From: Aurantiochytrium sp. KH105 | Lineage: Eukaryota; Sar; Bigyra; Thraustochytrida; Thraustochytriidae | Reading direction: 5' to 3' | DNA: 64,000 bases | NCBI GenBank assembly: GCA_003116975.1 | Contig: BGKB01000082.1 | Span: 8,275 to 72,274, forward strand | Shown: piece after piece, positions 1 to 10,471 of the stretch | How the letters are laid out: every line of letters begins with the position of its first letter | How positions within the stretch are numbered: the stretch's first letter is position 1 | Position numbers and translations under genes: made by a program | The notes under the pieces: model-generated | What the model was told of the DNA's origin: nothing | The model's input: only the letters and a program-made list of their open reading frames with translations | Databases searched by the model: none

Positions 1-242
<242 letters not shown>

Positions 243-253
243 CTTGTACTTGA

Positions 254-660
254 ACGCGGGAAGCTCGTTCTCATCATTGGAGCTGGTCGGCCAGACTTGT
301 TGAGATTGGTTGTGCGCGCCCCTTTGTGGAGAGAAGGTGTCTACGGCGGCTGAAATTGGACTTGCTTATTGGCAAGCTTGGTGGTGATGGTCGCAGCCTA
401 CTTGTATGTGTATACGAAAAGCCCACCGCGTCAGCCAGCGAGCTTGCGCACTGATCTCCACAAACATGTTGACAGCCATGTCACCACCCAGCAAAGCAGC
501 CCAAAACGTTGCAGTTGCCGCCTACTAGCTTACTAACCGCGAGGACAGACGGGTTCTGGATGGGGAAAAACCTGAAATGGGTTCTGCACGCTCTCATCAT
601 GGTCATGGGATCGAGTCGGCAAACGAGGAAAAGGGGTAGACTGCACGCGGAGGCGCGAGG
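254..660. other. intergenic, presumed helicase promoter
   Basis: About 400 bases between the microsatellite and the helicase start codon. I see no conserved coding frame, RNA gene or clear repeat here; it probably holds the promoter and 5' leader of the downstream gene. Confidence 0.5.
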
Positions 661-3600
661 ATGGCGCGACAGGACGCGACGCCGGCCCTCGCGGGCAAGA
701 AGGAGCCGCACGTGGTGCGCGTGGCGTCGGTGGCTGTGCATTTCCCGGCAGGAAAACGCCCGTTCCCGACGCAACTGGCGCTCATGGCAAGGATGATCGC
801 GGCGCTGCGCGCGGGCGAGAACGCGCTCCTCGAGTCGCCAACGGGGACGGGAAAGGCGCTCGCGGCGCTCTGCGGCGTCCTTTCGTGGCAGCGCCACGCG
901 CACAACGAGGCTCGCGCGAGCGCCAGGGCCCGCAGCAAAGAAAACAAACGCAGACGCGATGCCGAAAATGCCACACCGCCAGATCGCGGCGCAGCAGTCT
1001 CTTCGCCCGCCACGTGCACCTGCGATCTCTTGAGGTCCTCGCCCACGTCCAAGAGCAAGTACTTTGGAGCTCCCTCCGCGCCCAAATTCTCCCTTTTAGA
1101 CCAAGACGAGGAGAGCGACGACGACAACGACGGGGAGGACGCCGACGAGAACGACTTTGAGACGCTCAATGGCCGTCGCGTGAGGACACCCAAGGGCGTC
1201 AAAAGAAAACGCGATGCACAGAAACGACGAGACACATGTGCTGTGCACGGACGTGGCGCTCTCGATGCATGCAAGACAGACCAAGAAAAGGTCGAGCCGG
1301 CGACCGAAGAGGAAGACGATCTCTTGCCGAGCTCCATGCGCGTTAAACTGAGCCCCGTACCGGAGCCCCCGGGGTCGAGCAAACGACATCGCGTCTTTAT
1401 CGCGTCCCGGACGCACGGTCAGCTGGCTCAGCTTGCTGCCGAACTCAAAGGGTGTCCCGACGACCTCGTCCGCGATGTGCGCATGGTTATTCTTGGCTCC
1501 CGCAAACAATACTGCGTCAACGGCAAGGTGACTCGTAAACGGTCCATGGCCTCGGCCGCCGCGCGCAACGAGGAATGTCGCCGTCTCATTGCGGGAAGCG
1601 GACCTGGATGCGGATACTTTAAGCCCAGCGCTGGCTCGCGCCTCCGCGCCGCAACGAGCAAAGACAGCCCCATCTGGGACATTGAGGATCTGGTCGATGC
1701 GGGCAAACGACTGCGGTGCTGTCCCTACTTTGCAACTCGCGAAATGGCCAGCGCGTCGGACCTCATTTTCACTCCATACAACTACCTCTTTGAGCCGAGC
1801 GTGCGCGAAGCCATGGGCATTGACTTGTCTGGCGCCGTATTGGTCATTGACGAAGCTCACAATATTGCCGATGTCTGCCGGGCGGCTGCATCGACTCAGG
1901 TCTTGGTGCCAAGACTTGAGCAAGTCCGTGACGAGCTCGAGCAGCTTGCAACGCACGGTGAGCTCGACAAGCAGGCTGCCTACAGTCTGTTGGGAGGCTT
2001 CGTACGTAAAGTGTATACATGGGCGCAGAATCGGCTCGAGGGCGCCCCGGAAAGGAGCAATGATGGCGTGCTCGTTACCCTTTCTGGACTCGAGGCGCTT
2101 TTGCAACTTGAAGCGGACTGTGGCCTCGACGAGGATGCGCTTGAAACGGTACAACAGATCTTTCGCGAAATCGCCAAGGCCACGAGCCCGGCAGCGAATC
2201 ACGAACAAAGCGAAAGCAATGGCGACGTCGATGCCGAGGCAACGCTCCTTTCGCCCTTTAGTCGGACCGTCCTTGAAGGTGTGCTCGGTGTTTTCGATTT
2301 CATGTTGGCTGATCATCGGCGCTTCGCCAGCGACTATCGTGTGGTGCTTCGACACGAGCAAGGGCCTCAGGGCGCAGTCCAGGTCTGTTTTTGGTGCATG
2401 AATGCAGCCGCAGCTTTTGAGCCCGTGGCAAAGCAATGCCATTCTGTCATTCTCACGAGCGGGACGCTTGCTCCGTTGACTTCATTCGCGAGCGAGCTTG
2501 GCACTCCCTTTAAATACACGCTCGAGGCGCCTCACGTCATTGACGTACGCAAGCAAATGTTTGCGGGTGTCGTGGCAGGTGCGCCTCCGCCCGAGTCGGC
2601 TCCGACATCGACAAAACTCGTGCGTCTCGAGGGCGTCTTTGCCAACAAGTCTAGGATCGAGTACCAAGACGCCTTGGGCTGTGCGCTTGCGCGGCTTTTG
2701 CAGGCCGTTCCTGACGGGGCGCTTTGTTTCTTTCCTTCGTACTCGTTTATGCGCACGTGCGTGAACCGCTGGCGGAACTCGCCAACATGGGCTGCGCTGA
2801 AACGCACCAAGTCGCAAGTTTTTGTGGAGGCCTCGGCAATGCGGCAAGCGGGGGACACTGAAGATGGCGACGAGGATGGCGAGCTGGCAGGCTTTGACGG
2901 CCAGCTCGACAAGTTCAGGACAGCCGTCGATCGTGGTGGCGGTGCTCTCTTCCTCGGCGTCTTTCGCGGCAAGCTCAGCGAGGGACTCAACTTTTCGGAC
3001 CGAGCTGCGCGCGCCGTCTTTGTCTGTGGCATCCCTTTTCCCAATGCGCGCGATCCGGCAATACAATTGAAAAAGGACTTTCAGGACAAGGTTCGTGCGA
3101 GCACCTCTTCCGCGAGCCCGGCGCTCTCTGGCCACAGCTGGTACTCGCAGCAGGCTTATCGTGCGCTCAACCAGGCGCTGGGACGGGTCATCCGTCACAA
3201 GAATGACTTTGGGGCTGTCATTTTCCTGGATGCTCGGTTCGACAAACCCGAAGTCCAGCGAAATTTGCCAAAGTGGATGCGCGGCGTGGTCCAGACCTCT
3301 CAACCTATCGAGCTCACTGCGAAATCGCTGACAGAGTTTTTTGGTCGCCAGAAACCCGTGCCTGCGCTTGTCGAGACCGCGCCTCGACCGCCATCACCTC
3401 GACATCCTTCTCGTATCGAGAGCTACTTTCAGTCACGTTCGGCAAAACCTTTAAGCGCATCAGGAAACGGAAACCCGGCTGCTAGTTTGCAGCAGCAGCA
3501 GCAGCAGCAGCAGCAAGATGCCAATCCCACAATGAAGTCAAACGATTCGACAAGAGCAAATCAACCTCCCGGTCCAATGCCGACGCCGGTGGCGAACCAG

Positions 3601-4230
3601 AATAGTCACATTATTCATCAAGTGCAACCAAGTGTTGTTGTTGCGAACCAAGACAGTCAACTCATGCAACCAAGGGTTGTTGTTTCGAACCAAGACAGTC
3701 AACGCGTGCAACCGAGTGTTGTTGTTGCGAACCAAGACAGTCAATTCATGCAACCAAGGGTTGTTGTTGCAAATCAAGACAGTCATCAAGTAGGCGGTGT
3801 TGCGGCCAGGAAGAGTCAAGAGCCGGGTGTTGTCGCGGCCAAGAACAATCACATTGGTCGAACTCTGCCATTATCTAAAGACAATACATCAAGTCCGCCA
3901 TCGCTGGAAAGTAAGGCGCCGGCGACGCAGCACAAGGTTCAAGGAACGAGTCAAGCGCTATACAATGCGCACGCGAGGACCATTTCACCCCGTCAAGCTG
4001 GCAATCACATCACTGAGCACGTGCAAAAGTGCGAGCCAGTCGCTCGTTGGACGCAAGCGCCGGCCTCTGCCAGACCACGCGGGGCGGAGGAAAGCCTCGT
4101 GAAAGAGCTGCAGGACGCAGTGATGGCTCGCGTCTCGAGCTCAGGTCTCGATCCGTCAGAGCAACGGCGCATTCTTTGCGCGGTGGGCGCAGCACTGCAG
4201 CGCAATAGTAATGGTGGCTCTTCATCGTGA
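661..4230 (+). CDS. FANCJ/BRIP1-like Fe-S DEAH helicase
   Basis: Superfamily 2 XPD-type helicase of 1189 residues, expected to unwind DNA 5'-3' in interstrand-crosslink and replication repair in the nucleus. Walker A SPTGTGK lies near residue 60, DEAH near 398, and the motif VI-like QALGRVIRH near 840. Four cysteines at about 284, 305, 317 and 352 (YCVN, EEC, GCGYF, CCPYF) match the Fe-S cluster of this family. FANCJ-like phrases include LESPTGTGK, WDIEDLVDAGKRL and LTSGTLAPLTSFASELG, which favour FANCJ over RTEL1 or DDX11. A long acidic, low-complexity insert follows the Walker A segment. The C-terminal tail (from about residue 905) is disordered, with a polyQ run, a 14-residue tandem repeat and two degenerate PCNA-box-like words. 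The ATG at 661 opens the frame; no intron is needed. Confidence 0.9.
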   Translation: MARQDATPALAGKKEPHVVRVASVAVHFPAGKRPFPTQLALMARMIAALRAGENALLESPTGTGKALAALCGVLSWQRHAHNEARASARARSKENKRRRDAENATPPDRGAAVSSPATCTCDLLRSSPTSKSKYFGAPSAPKFSLLDQDEESDDDNDGEDADENDFETLNGRRVRTPKGVKRKRDAQKRRDTCAVHGRGALDACKTDQEKVEPATEEEDDLLPSSMRVKLSPVPEPPGSSKRHRVFIASRTHGQLAQLAAELKGCPDDLVRDVRMVILGSRKQYCVNGKVTRKRSMASAAARNEECRRLIAGSGPGCGYFKPSAGSRLRAATSKDSPIWDIEDLVDAGKRLRCCPYFATREMASASDLIFTPYNYLFEPSVREAMGIDLSGAVLVIDEAHNIADVCRAAASTQVLVPRLEQVRDELEQLATHGELDKQAAYSLLGGFVRKVYTWAQNRLEGAPERSNDGVLVTLSGLEALLQLEADCGLDEDALETVQQIFREIAKATSPAANHEQSESNGDVDAEATLLSPFSRTVLEGVLGVFDFMLADHRRFASDYRVVLRHEQGPQGAVQVCFWCMNAAAAFEPVAKQCHSVILTSGTLAPLTSFASELGTPFKYTLEAPHVIDVRKQMFAGVVAGAPPPESAPTSTKLVRLEGVFANKSRIEYQDALGCALARLLQAVPDGALCFFPSYSFMRTCVNRWRNSPTWAALKRTKSQVFVEASAMRQAGDTEDGDEDGELAGFDGQLDKFRTAVDRGGGALFLGVFRGKLSEGLNFSDRAARAVFVCGIPFPNARDPAIQLKKDFQDKVRASTSSASPALSGHSWYSQQAYRALNQALGRVIRHKNDFGAVIFLDARFDKPEVQRNLPKWMRGVVQTSQPIELTAKSLTEFFGRQKPVPALVETAPRPPSPRHPSRIESYFQSRSAKPLSASGNGNPAASLQQQQQQQQQDANPTMKSNDSTRANQPPGPMPTPVANQNSHIIHQVQPSVVVANQDSQLMQPRVVVSNQDSQRVQPSVVVANQDSQFMQPRVVVANQDSHQVGGVAARKSQEPGVVAAKNNHIGRTLPLSKDNTSSPPSLESKAPATQHKVQGTSQALYNAHARTISPRQAGNHITEHVQKCEPVARWTQAPASARPRGAEESLVKELQDAVMARVSSSGLDPSEQRRILCAVGAALQRNSNGGSSS
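3620..3790 (+). repeat. 42-bp tandem repeat inside helicase tail
   Basis: Four in-frame copies of a 14-residue unit resembling QPSVVVANQDSQxM encode the central part of the helicase tail. The copies alternate between two versions (PSVVVA and PRVVV), suggesting duplication of a 28-residue dimer. Confidence 0.85.
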
Positions 4231-6069
4231 CCACTTTTTTTAAAAAGTAAATGAAGAAGTGCAAATGAAGTGAGGCTGGGACGTGGGGCACTGGTCGATG
4301 GTTTCGCGTAAGGACGCCGAGAAGCCCACACGCGCTCCCTTTCTTCCAGGTAGTCCCCCGTCTTTAAAGGCCGCTCGCTGTTTCGCCATCTCCCAACTTG
4401 CTTGTTTCTGCTCAACGGCACTTGCCGAGATCGGTGGGTCGTTATTTCTGTTGTCGGCGCGGACCTCCCGTTGCCCTTCCCCTCTCACCCACCCGGGAGC
4501 CAGGCCTGGACTGGCCGGGGCATGCGGGCGTGCGTGCGGGGCCGCGGGCGCACATCAAGCCAACGAAGCGATGGATGCCTCGCGAGCGTGTGCGACTGAG
4601 AGCGCCCGCGATAACGGTTGCGCGTAATTCTACTCGTATTCTGGGCCATGTATGTGTGTGCGAATTCGGCCGTTCGCACGTTCGCTCTTGAAAGTCATGC
4701 CTTTCTAACTACCTGTGTTCGCCCCTGAGAGCGGTGCGGCGGGCAAGGGTCTTTGTTGCAGTTGCTTGCTTGCTTGCTTGCAGCCGGGCTGCGCTTTTTG
4801 CTTTTTTGCTCACTTACTGTCAGTTAGGTCTTGCGTGCTACGATCGATGATCCAACGACGACGGTAGTGTCGGATGTGTGTGCAAAGAGACGTTTTCGCC
4901 ATCTCGCACTTTTCCCCCTCTCCGTGCACAATCTTGCGTCATTCGCTACGCGCTTTACCCCACCAACCCACCCACCCACCCACCCCTTTAAGGTCAAGGT
5001 CAAGCTGCTATCTTGCTTCATTTCGTCAGCCTCTCCTTTTCCTTTTTTCCCCCGCGCGACCGTTCGGTCGTTCGTTCGTTCGTTCGTTCGTTCGTTCGCC
5101 TTTGCGTGAGCGCGCGCATGCGAAGCGGGCGCGGACGGCTCTCAAACGAACGAACGAACGATAATTTGCTCGGCCAAGCGCGCCTCCCTCGCTCTCGTTA
5201 TCGGAGCGGTTAGGCGGAAAGTATTCCAAGACAACATCAAGGACCCGCACTCAACGACTGGACGTTGTGAACGGAAAGCACGCAGGAAAAAAGAGGGAGA
5301 CGCTGGTGAGGGGCGCGCTTCAAGTTGTCGAAGCTCTTCCGCGCGAGCTCGTCGAGCACACGCCTTGGAAGCTTGCGGGGCAGTCCGAGCCGTGGTGAAC
5401 GGTTCGATCAACCGCTCGCTCGAGGCATATCTGTAACCCGTCGCATTTTCTCTTGTTTTCTCCTTACTACTGACCCGTGGGTTGCAGATAGCCAACGGAT
5501 ACCTGCGGCCTCGCAAGTGCCGCACGCGCTGCGCCGGCGGTAAAATGTGCGGTAAACGAATGGATGTGTGCCGAGAAGGCGCAAAAACGGCATGAACGGC
5601 TGGCACGGCAGGCCTGCACGTGCGGTCTTCCAATAGATCGTCTGTGTGTGCGCCGTTGTGAGCGGAAAAATGGATGGAAAAAGCAGGAGGCTTTCAACCG
5701 GATAGCGGTCGCGCGGCAAAGGGGCGTTCGGCCAAGGCGTGAGAGCAAACTGCAATCTCAGCTCCGGGCCAAGCTCTTCTCGGCCGGCCAACCTTTGGGC
5801 AAGCGAACTTAAGCCAAACCAAGACAAGCCAAGCCAAGTTAAGCCAAGACAAGCCAGGTCAAGTCACGTCAAGCCGAGGCCAAGAAAGGTACACGCACGT
5901 ATCGCACGCGGTCGAGGTTGTTGGGTCATTGGCGCGCCTCGATTGAATCAGGCAATCTTTCTTGCCAACGCAGGTGAGAAAGAGCAAGCAATCGTTGTCC
6001 AGAAAACTCATACCAAAGCTTTGCACATACACGTTACGCCAAGGATCAAACAAAGGAGCAGTTGTCGCC
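4231..6069. other. long intergenic region upstream of MYB gene
   Basis: About 1.8 kb without a convincing reading frame. It holds CCCA repeats near 4967-4986, (GTTC)n near 5066-5098 facing (CGAA)n near 5145-5160, and AAGCC/CAAG-rich repeats at 5810-5885. A sequence CAG|GTGAGAAAG near 5972 resembles a 5' splice site, so a spliced 5' leader of the MYB gene is possible. Confidence 0.5.
5062..5160. repeat. (GTTC)n / (CGAA)n inverted microsatellites
   Basis: About eight GTTC units at 5066-5098 are followed some 45 bases later by a CGAACGAACGAACG run at 5147-5160. They are complementary and could form a hairpin. Confidence 0.75.
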
Positions 6070-7599
6070 ATGACTTCGAACTCGAGCAGCAGCGCGCGTC
6101 AGGAGTTTTTGAAAAAGCTGACTGGCCTCAACATGGGCGAAGTGGAGCGCACTGCTGGCAGCGTAAGCAGCCTGCAAGGCACGCCCATGACGCCTGGCAC
6201 GCCCGGCGGAAGCAGGATTCCATGGACGACTGAGGAGGACGATATTTTGCGCGAGGCCGTGGCGCGCCACAAGGGCAAGAACTGGAAGTGTGTGGCGTCT
6301 GCCTTGCCCAACCGGACCCGTGCGCAATGCGCGCATCGCTGGCAAAAGGTCCTCAACCCAACCATTAAAAAGGGCGCATGGAGTCCCGAGGAGGACGAAA
6401 TGCTGCAGCAGGCCTTGCAGCGGTATGGTTGCGGAAAGTGGTCACGTGTATCCTGTCTGGTCCCCGGGCGAAATGGCAAACAGTGCCGCGAAAGGTGGCA
6501 CAACCACCTCAAGCCGGACGTGAACAAGGAGCCCTGGTCCGCGGAGGAAGATGAGCTGATTGTCAAGCTGCGTGGCGAGCTTGGCAACAAGTGGGCCGCT
6601 ATTGCGCGAGAATTGCCGGGGCGCACTGAGAACGCCGTCAAGAACCGCTGGAATGCAAAGCTCGCCCTTGATTGCGGCGCCGTCTCGCACGGTACGCCGC
6701 GTGCGTTTTCCAAGGGTTTCTCCCGCTCGACGCCCCGCGCTCACGCGTCGCGTCAGTCTTCAGCCGGCTCTGTGTCTTCCTTTGTCGATGGTGCACCCGT
6801 CGTGCCGGCCTCCTTGCTATCTTCCTCGTCCATGTCTGGCATGGACTCTTCATTTTCGAACGCTTCGTCCGCGGGATCGCAGACTTCGGCAGCGGCGACT
6901 GCCGCCGCAATTGCGGCTGCTGCCGCAAAGGCCGCTTCGATGCCCACAGCCGCGGCGCTCGCTGCATTCTCGTCGGGAAATGCTGCTGTTTTTGCCAATG
7001 CATCAGACTCGTCTTCTATGCTGGGCCAGAAGCGCACCAACTCTCTCATGTCGTTGATCTCGCAGCTTTCTGGGGCGTCGGCCTCGGCGCCCGCCACGCC
7101 GCTCACGGGCGATGATGCTTCAATGTCTGCAAGGAAGCGCCTCAAGGTCGAAACGTTGCCCACGGTTGGCCCGTTGCCGTCAATCAACCTTGACTTCCTT
7201 TCCACGTTCCAGCAGCAGCAGCAGCTCTCGCAGCAGCAGCAGCAGCTCTCGCAGCTCTCGCAGCACTCGCAGCAGCAGCAGCAGCAGCAGCCAATGCTGA
7301 CAACTTCATCCTCGAGTGAGATGACCAAGTTCGATCTTTTGAACCCTCACACGTTCACGTTGGGCACATTCCAAAAGACGCAGCTCGCTGTGAACACGCC
7401 TTCGCCTGTGCATGCCCCCTCGGCTCCGGAAGGAAACCCTTCCAACATATTGTCCAACGCGCTTAGCGACCTGGATTGGCTTGCGAGCATTGCGAGCGCC
7501 CAGGCGGTGGCAGCTGCGGCCGGCGCTGGCAACAACAATAGCAGCAGCAACAACAACGACAGCTCCAACAACACCATTCCTACAACGGCCTCGACTTGA
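6070..7599 (+). CDS. three-repeat (R1R2R3) MYB transcription factor
   Basis: Nuclear DNA-binding protein of 509 residues. Three consecutive MYB repeats lie at about residues 50-202. R1 starts IPWTTEEDDIL, R2 KGAWSPEEDEML and R3 EPWSAEEDELI, each with the spaced tryptophans and the basic recognition helix (RWHNHLKP, KNRWNAKL). This is the animal c-MYB/plant 3R-MYB type, which generally controls cell-cycle genes. The rest is low complexity: serine-rich, an alanine-rich stretch near residues 275-300, and glutamine runs around 380-405, typical of activation domains. The ATG at 6070 is chosen because the longer frame would begin with a non-ATG codon. No intron is seen within the CDS. Specific target genes cannot be inferred. 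Confidence 0.93.
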   Translation: MTSNSSSSARQEFLKKLTGLNMGEVERTAGSVSSLQGTPMTPGTPGGSRIPWTTEEDDILREAVARHKGKNWKCVASALPNRTRAQCAHRWQKVLNPTIKKGAWSPEEDEMLQQALQRYGCGKWSRVSCLVPGRNGKQCRERWHNHLKPDVNKEPWSAEEDELIVKLRGELGNKWAAIARELPGRTENAVKNRWNAKLALDCGAVSHGTPRAFSKGFSRSTPRAHASRQSSAGSVSSFVDGAPVVPASLLSSSSMSGMDSSFSNASSAGSQTSAAATAAAIAAAAAKAASMPTAAALAAFSSGNAAVFANASDSSSMLGQKRTNSLMSLISQLSGASASAPATPLTGDDASMSARKRLKVETLPTVGPLPSINLDFLSTFQQQQQLSQQQQQLSQLSQHSQQQQQQQPMLTTSSSSEMTKFDLLNPHTFTLGTFQKTQLAVNTPSPVHAPSAPEGNPSNILSNALSDLDWLASIASAQAVAAAAGAGNNNSSSNNNDSSNNTIPTTAST

Positions 7600-7736
7600 G
7601 CCAATACGTGATGATGGTCTGCACGCTAGGCCGGTCAGTCAGACGCATCACTTTTGCCCAAGTCCCTTCTGCAATGCCTTGACCCTGAGTGATTTCCTTA
7701 CACGAATTGCAAGTGGTGATATTTTGTTTTTCTAGG

Positions 7737-8084
7737 ATGATCCCTGCCACCCGCGCCTTTGCCCTTCCGACTGAGGTTTGCCCTGAAGAGCGCGCACTTG
7801 TCGTACCCCGTTGTCTTACGAATAGAGACAGCAAACGTCGAGCTTGCACTAATCCATCCACAAAGGATTCTCGACGAGCGATGACTGGCTCGGCGAACCC
7901 GGGGTGGTGGATTAGATATTCTATTCGTGGAGAATACCAAGCTTTCGAGGATTCTCGACGAGCGATGACTGGCTCGGCGAACCCGGGGTGGTGGGTTCGC
8001 TATTCTATTCGTGGAGAATACCAAGCTTTCGAGGTCGAACATTCGGCTTCGAGCCCTCAAGATTGCGTCTTCCTCGGTAGGTGA
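7737..8084 (+). CDS. small repeat-containing ORF, doubtful
   Basis: A 115-residue frame from the ATG at 7737 spans a perfect in-frame duplication of 28 codons. The few differences between the two copies are conservative in this frame (Ile/Val, and AGA/CGC both Arg), a weak hint of coding. No family is recognised, and the opposite strand is also open here, so it may be non-coding. Confidence 0.25.
   Translation: MIPATRAFALPTEVCPEERALVVPRCLTNRDSKRRACTNPSTKDSRRAMTGSANPGWWIRYSIRGEYQAFEDSRRAMTGSANPGWWVRYSIRGEYQAFEVEHSASSPQDCVFLGR
7865..8032. repeat. 84-bp tandem duplication
   Basis: Two adjacent 84-bp units, 7865-7948 and 7949-8032, differ at only three positions, all in one short patch (ATTAGA versus GTTCGC). 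The length is a multiple of three. It lies between the MYB gene and the promoter of the co-chaperone gene. Confidence 0.95.
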
Positions 8085-8350
8085 GCGGAGCAAGCAAGCT
8101 CCACATCGGTATCATCGCAGCGTCACATCCTGGCAGGCCTTGCACAAATCTTCTCCCTTTCCACGCGTGGCATCTCGACCACGGCGGTCGTCCTTTCCCC
8201 TGAACGCATCATCGTCTCGCATCCATCTGTCCTCGTGCTAGGGTTCTGCAGCTGCTCTTCCGCTGCGCCCTCCTTCCTCGTCTCCGGCTGCCGCATCCTT
8301 CCCGAAGGTCGCGGCCCGTGCCCGGGCGGCCCTTGGCGGGCGCCATTCCC

Positions 8351-8396
8351 CACTTGCGCCGCCGCATTCCCCACTTGCGCCGCCGCGCCGCAAGTG
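8351..8396. promoter_or_regulatory. CACTTGC-box cluster upstream of DNAJC7-like gene
   Basis: CACTTGC at 8351-8357 and 8372-8378, and its complement GCAAGTG at 8390-8396. The first two lie in a 21-bp tandem unit (CATTCCCCACTTGCGCCGCCG form). The core CACTTG fits the E-box pattern CANNTG. The cluster begins 423 bases before the ATG at 8774 and is followed at about 8470-8535 by GCGACGCGAGGCG repeats. A promoter role is inferred from recurrence elsewhere in the window. Confidence 0.55.
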
Positions 8397-8773
8397 CGCC
8401 TCGGCAACGAACGGCCAGCCAAGCAGGCCAGCCGGCCGGCGAGAGCAGCGCGAGAGCAGACTCCCAGGCGACGCGGCGCGGCGCGACGCGACGCGAGGCG
8501 AGGCGACGCGAGGCGACGCGAGGCGAGGCGAGGCGGACGCAGGGCGCAGGCCCGCGGCCGTGCACGATTGCGCCGCCGAGCTCTGCTCGCGAGGGGCGGG
8601 CGGAAGGTGACCAGCAGCCCGCGTCGAAGCGGCAGCGCACGAGCCCAACGACGACGCCGACGGCGACGACGACGCCGACGGCGACAGCGGGTACGACCTG
8701 TGAGGACGCCGGAAACAGCAGCAGCAGCAGCAGCGGCAGCGGCACGCAAGCGCCAAGGCGCGGAGCGGGAGCG

Positions 8774-10471
8774 ATGAGCACGGAGACGATGCCCAACGCG
8801 GCGGCAGCAGCAGCGGCTGACAAGGAGAACCTGGCGCAGACCGAGACCGCCGCGGCGACCAAGGACGAGGCCGAGGCGCCACCAGCGCCCGCTGCCGAGG
8901 AGGAGCAGGGCGAGCAGGCCAAGGATACGAGCGAGGAAGGAGACGAAGACGCCGTCGACCCGGAAGCCGCGGCCGCCGCCGAAAAGGAAGAGCGCGAGGC
9001 CCGCGCGGCAGAACTCAAAGAGGACGGCAACGACAAGTACCGCGCCAAGGATTACTATGGCGCGCTGACCTCATACAAGGCGGCCATCGAGGCCGACCCA
9101 GAAAACGCAGCCTTGTACAACAATTGCGCCGCGGCAGAAATGATGTTGCAGCAGCACGCCAAGGCCGTGGCGAGCCTACGTAAATGCCTCGAGCTGGACC
9201 CGGGCAACGTCAAGGCCATGGTGCGTCTGGGCAAGGCGTACATCAAGCGCGGCCAGTCTGACGAGGCTGTGAGCGTGCTGGATCAGGCGCTGGCCAAGGA
9301 TCCGACCAACAATGCCGCCATCACGGAGCGTCGGGAGGCCGAGCTCCTCAAGCAGCGGCTTATCTCTGCACGCACCGCGCTGCAAAAGGGTGAGTTCCAG
9401 CGCGCGCTGGCGCTCGCCCAGGCCGGAACGCGCCAGGCACCCGAGAGCCGCGAGCTCGGACTCATTCGCGTCAAGGGCCTGATTGCCGCAGGGGATCTTG
9501 ACCAGGCGTACTCGCTGACCACCAAGCTGATGCGCGAGGACCAAAACGACTCGGAGCTCCTCATGTGCCGCGCCAAGTGCCTGTACTTTCAGGAAAATTT
9601 TGCCAACGCCATTCGTCACTTGCAGCAGGCCTTGCAGCTGGATCCGGACCATAAGGAGAGCCAGCAGACGATCCGTAAGATCCGCAAGCTCGAGCGCCTC
9701 AAGGAGGCCGGTAACACGCACTTCAAGGCGGGCCGGCAGCAGGAGGCCATTGACGCGTACTCGTCGTGTCTCGAGGTGGACCCCGAGAACAAGGCCTTTA
9801 ACGCAAAATTACACTGCAACCGTGCTGCCTCGTTGCAAAAGCTGCGCAAGTTTGAGGAGGCCGTCAAGGACTGCGACGCGGCGATCCGCCTCAATCCGGA
9901 CTATGGCAAGGCCTACATGCGTCGCGCAGCGTGCCTGCGTGGTCTCGGCGGCAAAGAGAACATTCAGCAGGCGCTCAATAGCTATGGCGAGGCCGAGCGC
10001 ATCCTCGGCCGATCCCGGGAGCTGCAGCAGAACATGCGCGACGCCAAGCTCGAGCTGAAAAAGGCCGCGCGCAAGGACTATTACAAAATTCTCGAGCTTC
10101 CGAACAAGGAAAACAGCTCGGAGGCGGAGATCAAAAAGGCGTATAAGAAGGCCGCGCTCAAGTGGCACCCGGATCGCCATGCCGGCAAGACGGAAGAGGA
10201 GCAAAAGAAGGCCGAGGATAACTTTAAGGACGTCGGCGAGGCCTACGAAGTGCTTTCTGACTCGGACAAAAAGTACAAGTACGATCAGGGCATGTCGCTG
10301 GAGGAGATTGAGCAGGGCGGCCCGATGGGCGGGCACGATCCCAATGAAATCTTCCAGATGTTCTTTGGTGGTGGCGGCGGCGGTATGGGTGGCATGGGCG
10401 GCATGGGCGGTATGGGTGGCGGCGGTTTCCATGGACACCCCGGCTTTGGTGGTCGTGGCGGCTTTTACTAA
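8774..10471 (+). CDS. TPR and J-domain co-chaperone, DNAJC7-like
   Basis: Predicted cytosolic HSP70/HSP90 co-chaperone of 565 residues. After an acidic alanine-rich leader, TPR repeats begin near residue 79 (DGNDKYRAKDYYGALTSYKA) and run to about 420 in two blocks. A J-domain follows at about 434-505 (DYYKILEL, KKAYKKAALKWHPDRHAG) with the essential HPD near 465. The tail is glycine/methionine/phenylalanine-rich (GGMGGMGG repeats). This order, TPRs then a C-terminal J-domain, is that of DNAJC7/TPR2. The ATG at 8774 is preferred; the open frame extends upstream only through GC repeats with a non-ATG start. The promoter carries the CACTTGC cluster. Confidence 0.92.
   Translation: MSTETMPNAAAAAAADKENLAQTETAAATKDEAEAPPAPAAEEEQGEQAKDTSEEGDEDAVDPEAAAAAEKEEREARAAELKEDGNDKYRAKDYYGALTSYKAAIEADPENAALYNNCAAAEMMLQQHAKAVASLRKCLELDPGNVKAMVRLGKAYIKRGQSDEAVSVLDQALAKDPTNNAAITERREAELLKQRLISARTALQKGEFQRALALAQAGTRQAPESRELGLIRVKGLIAAGDLDQAYSLTTKLMREDQNDSELLMCRAKCLYFQENFANAIRHLQQALQLDPDHKESQQTIRKIRKLERLKEAGNTHFKAGRQQEAIDAYSSCLEVDPENKAFNAKLHCNRAASLQKLRKFEEAVKDCDAAIRLNPDYGKAYMRRAACLRGLGGKENIQQALNSYGEAERILGRSRELQQNMRDAKLELKKAARKDYYKILELPNKENSSEAEIKKAYKKAALKWHPDRHAGKTEEEQKKAEDNFKDVGEAYEVLSDSDKKYKYDQGMSLEEIEQGGPMGGHDPNEIFQMFFGGGGGGMGGMGGMGGMGGGGFHGHPGFGGRGGFY

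Noticed and set aside
1096-2442. 448-codon minus-strand ORF inside the helicase gene
   Set aside because: Antisense shadow of a GC-rich coding region; the plus-strand frame has clear helicase motifs.
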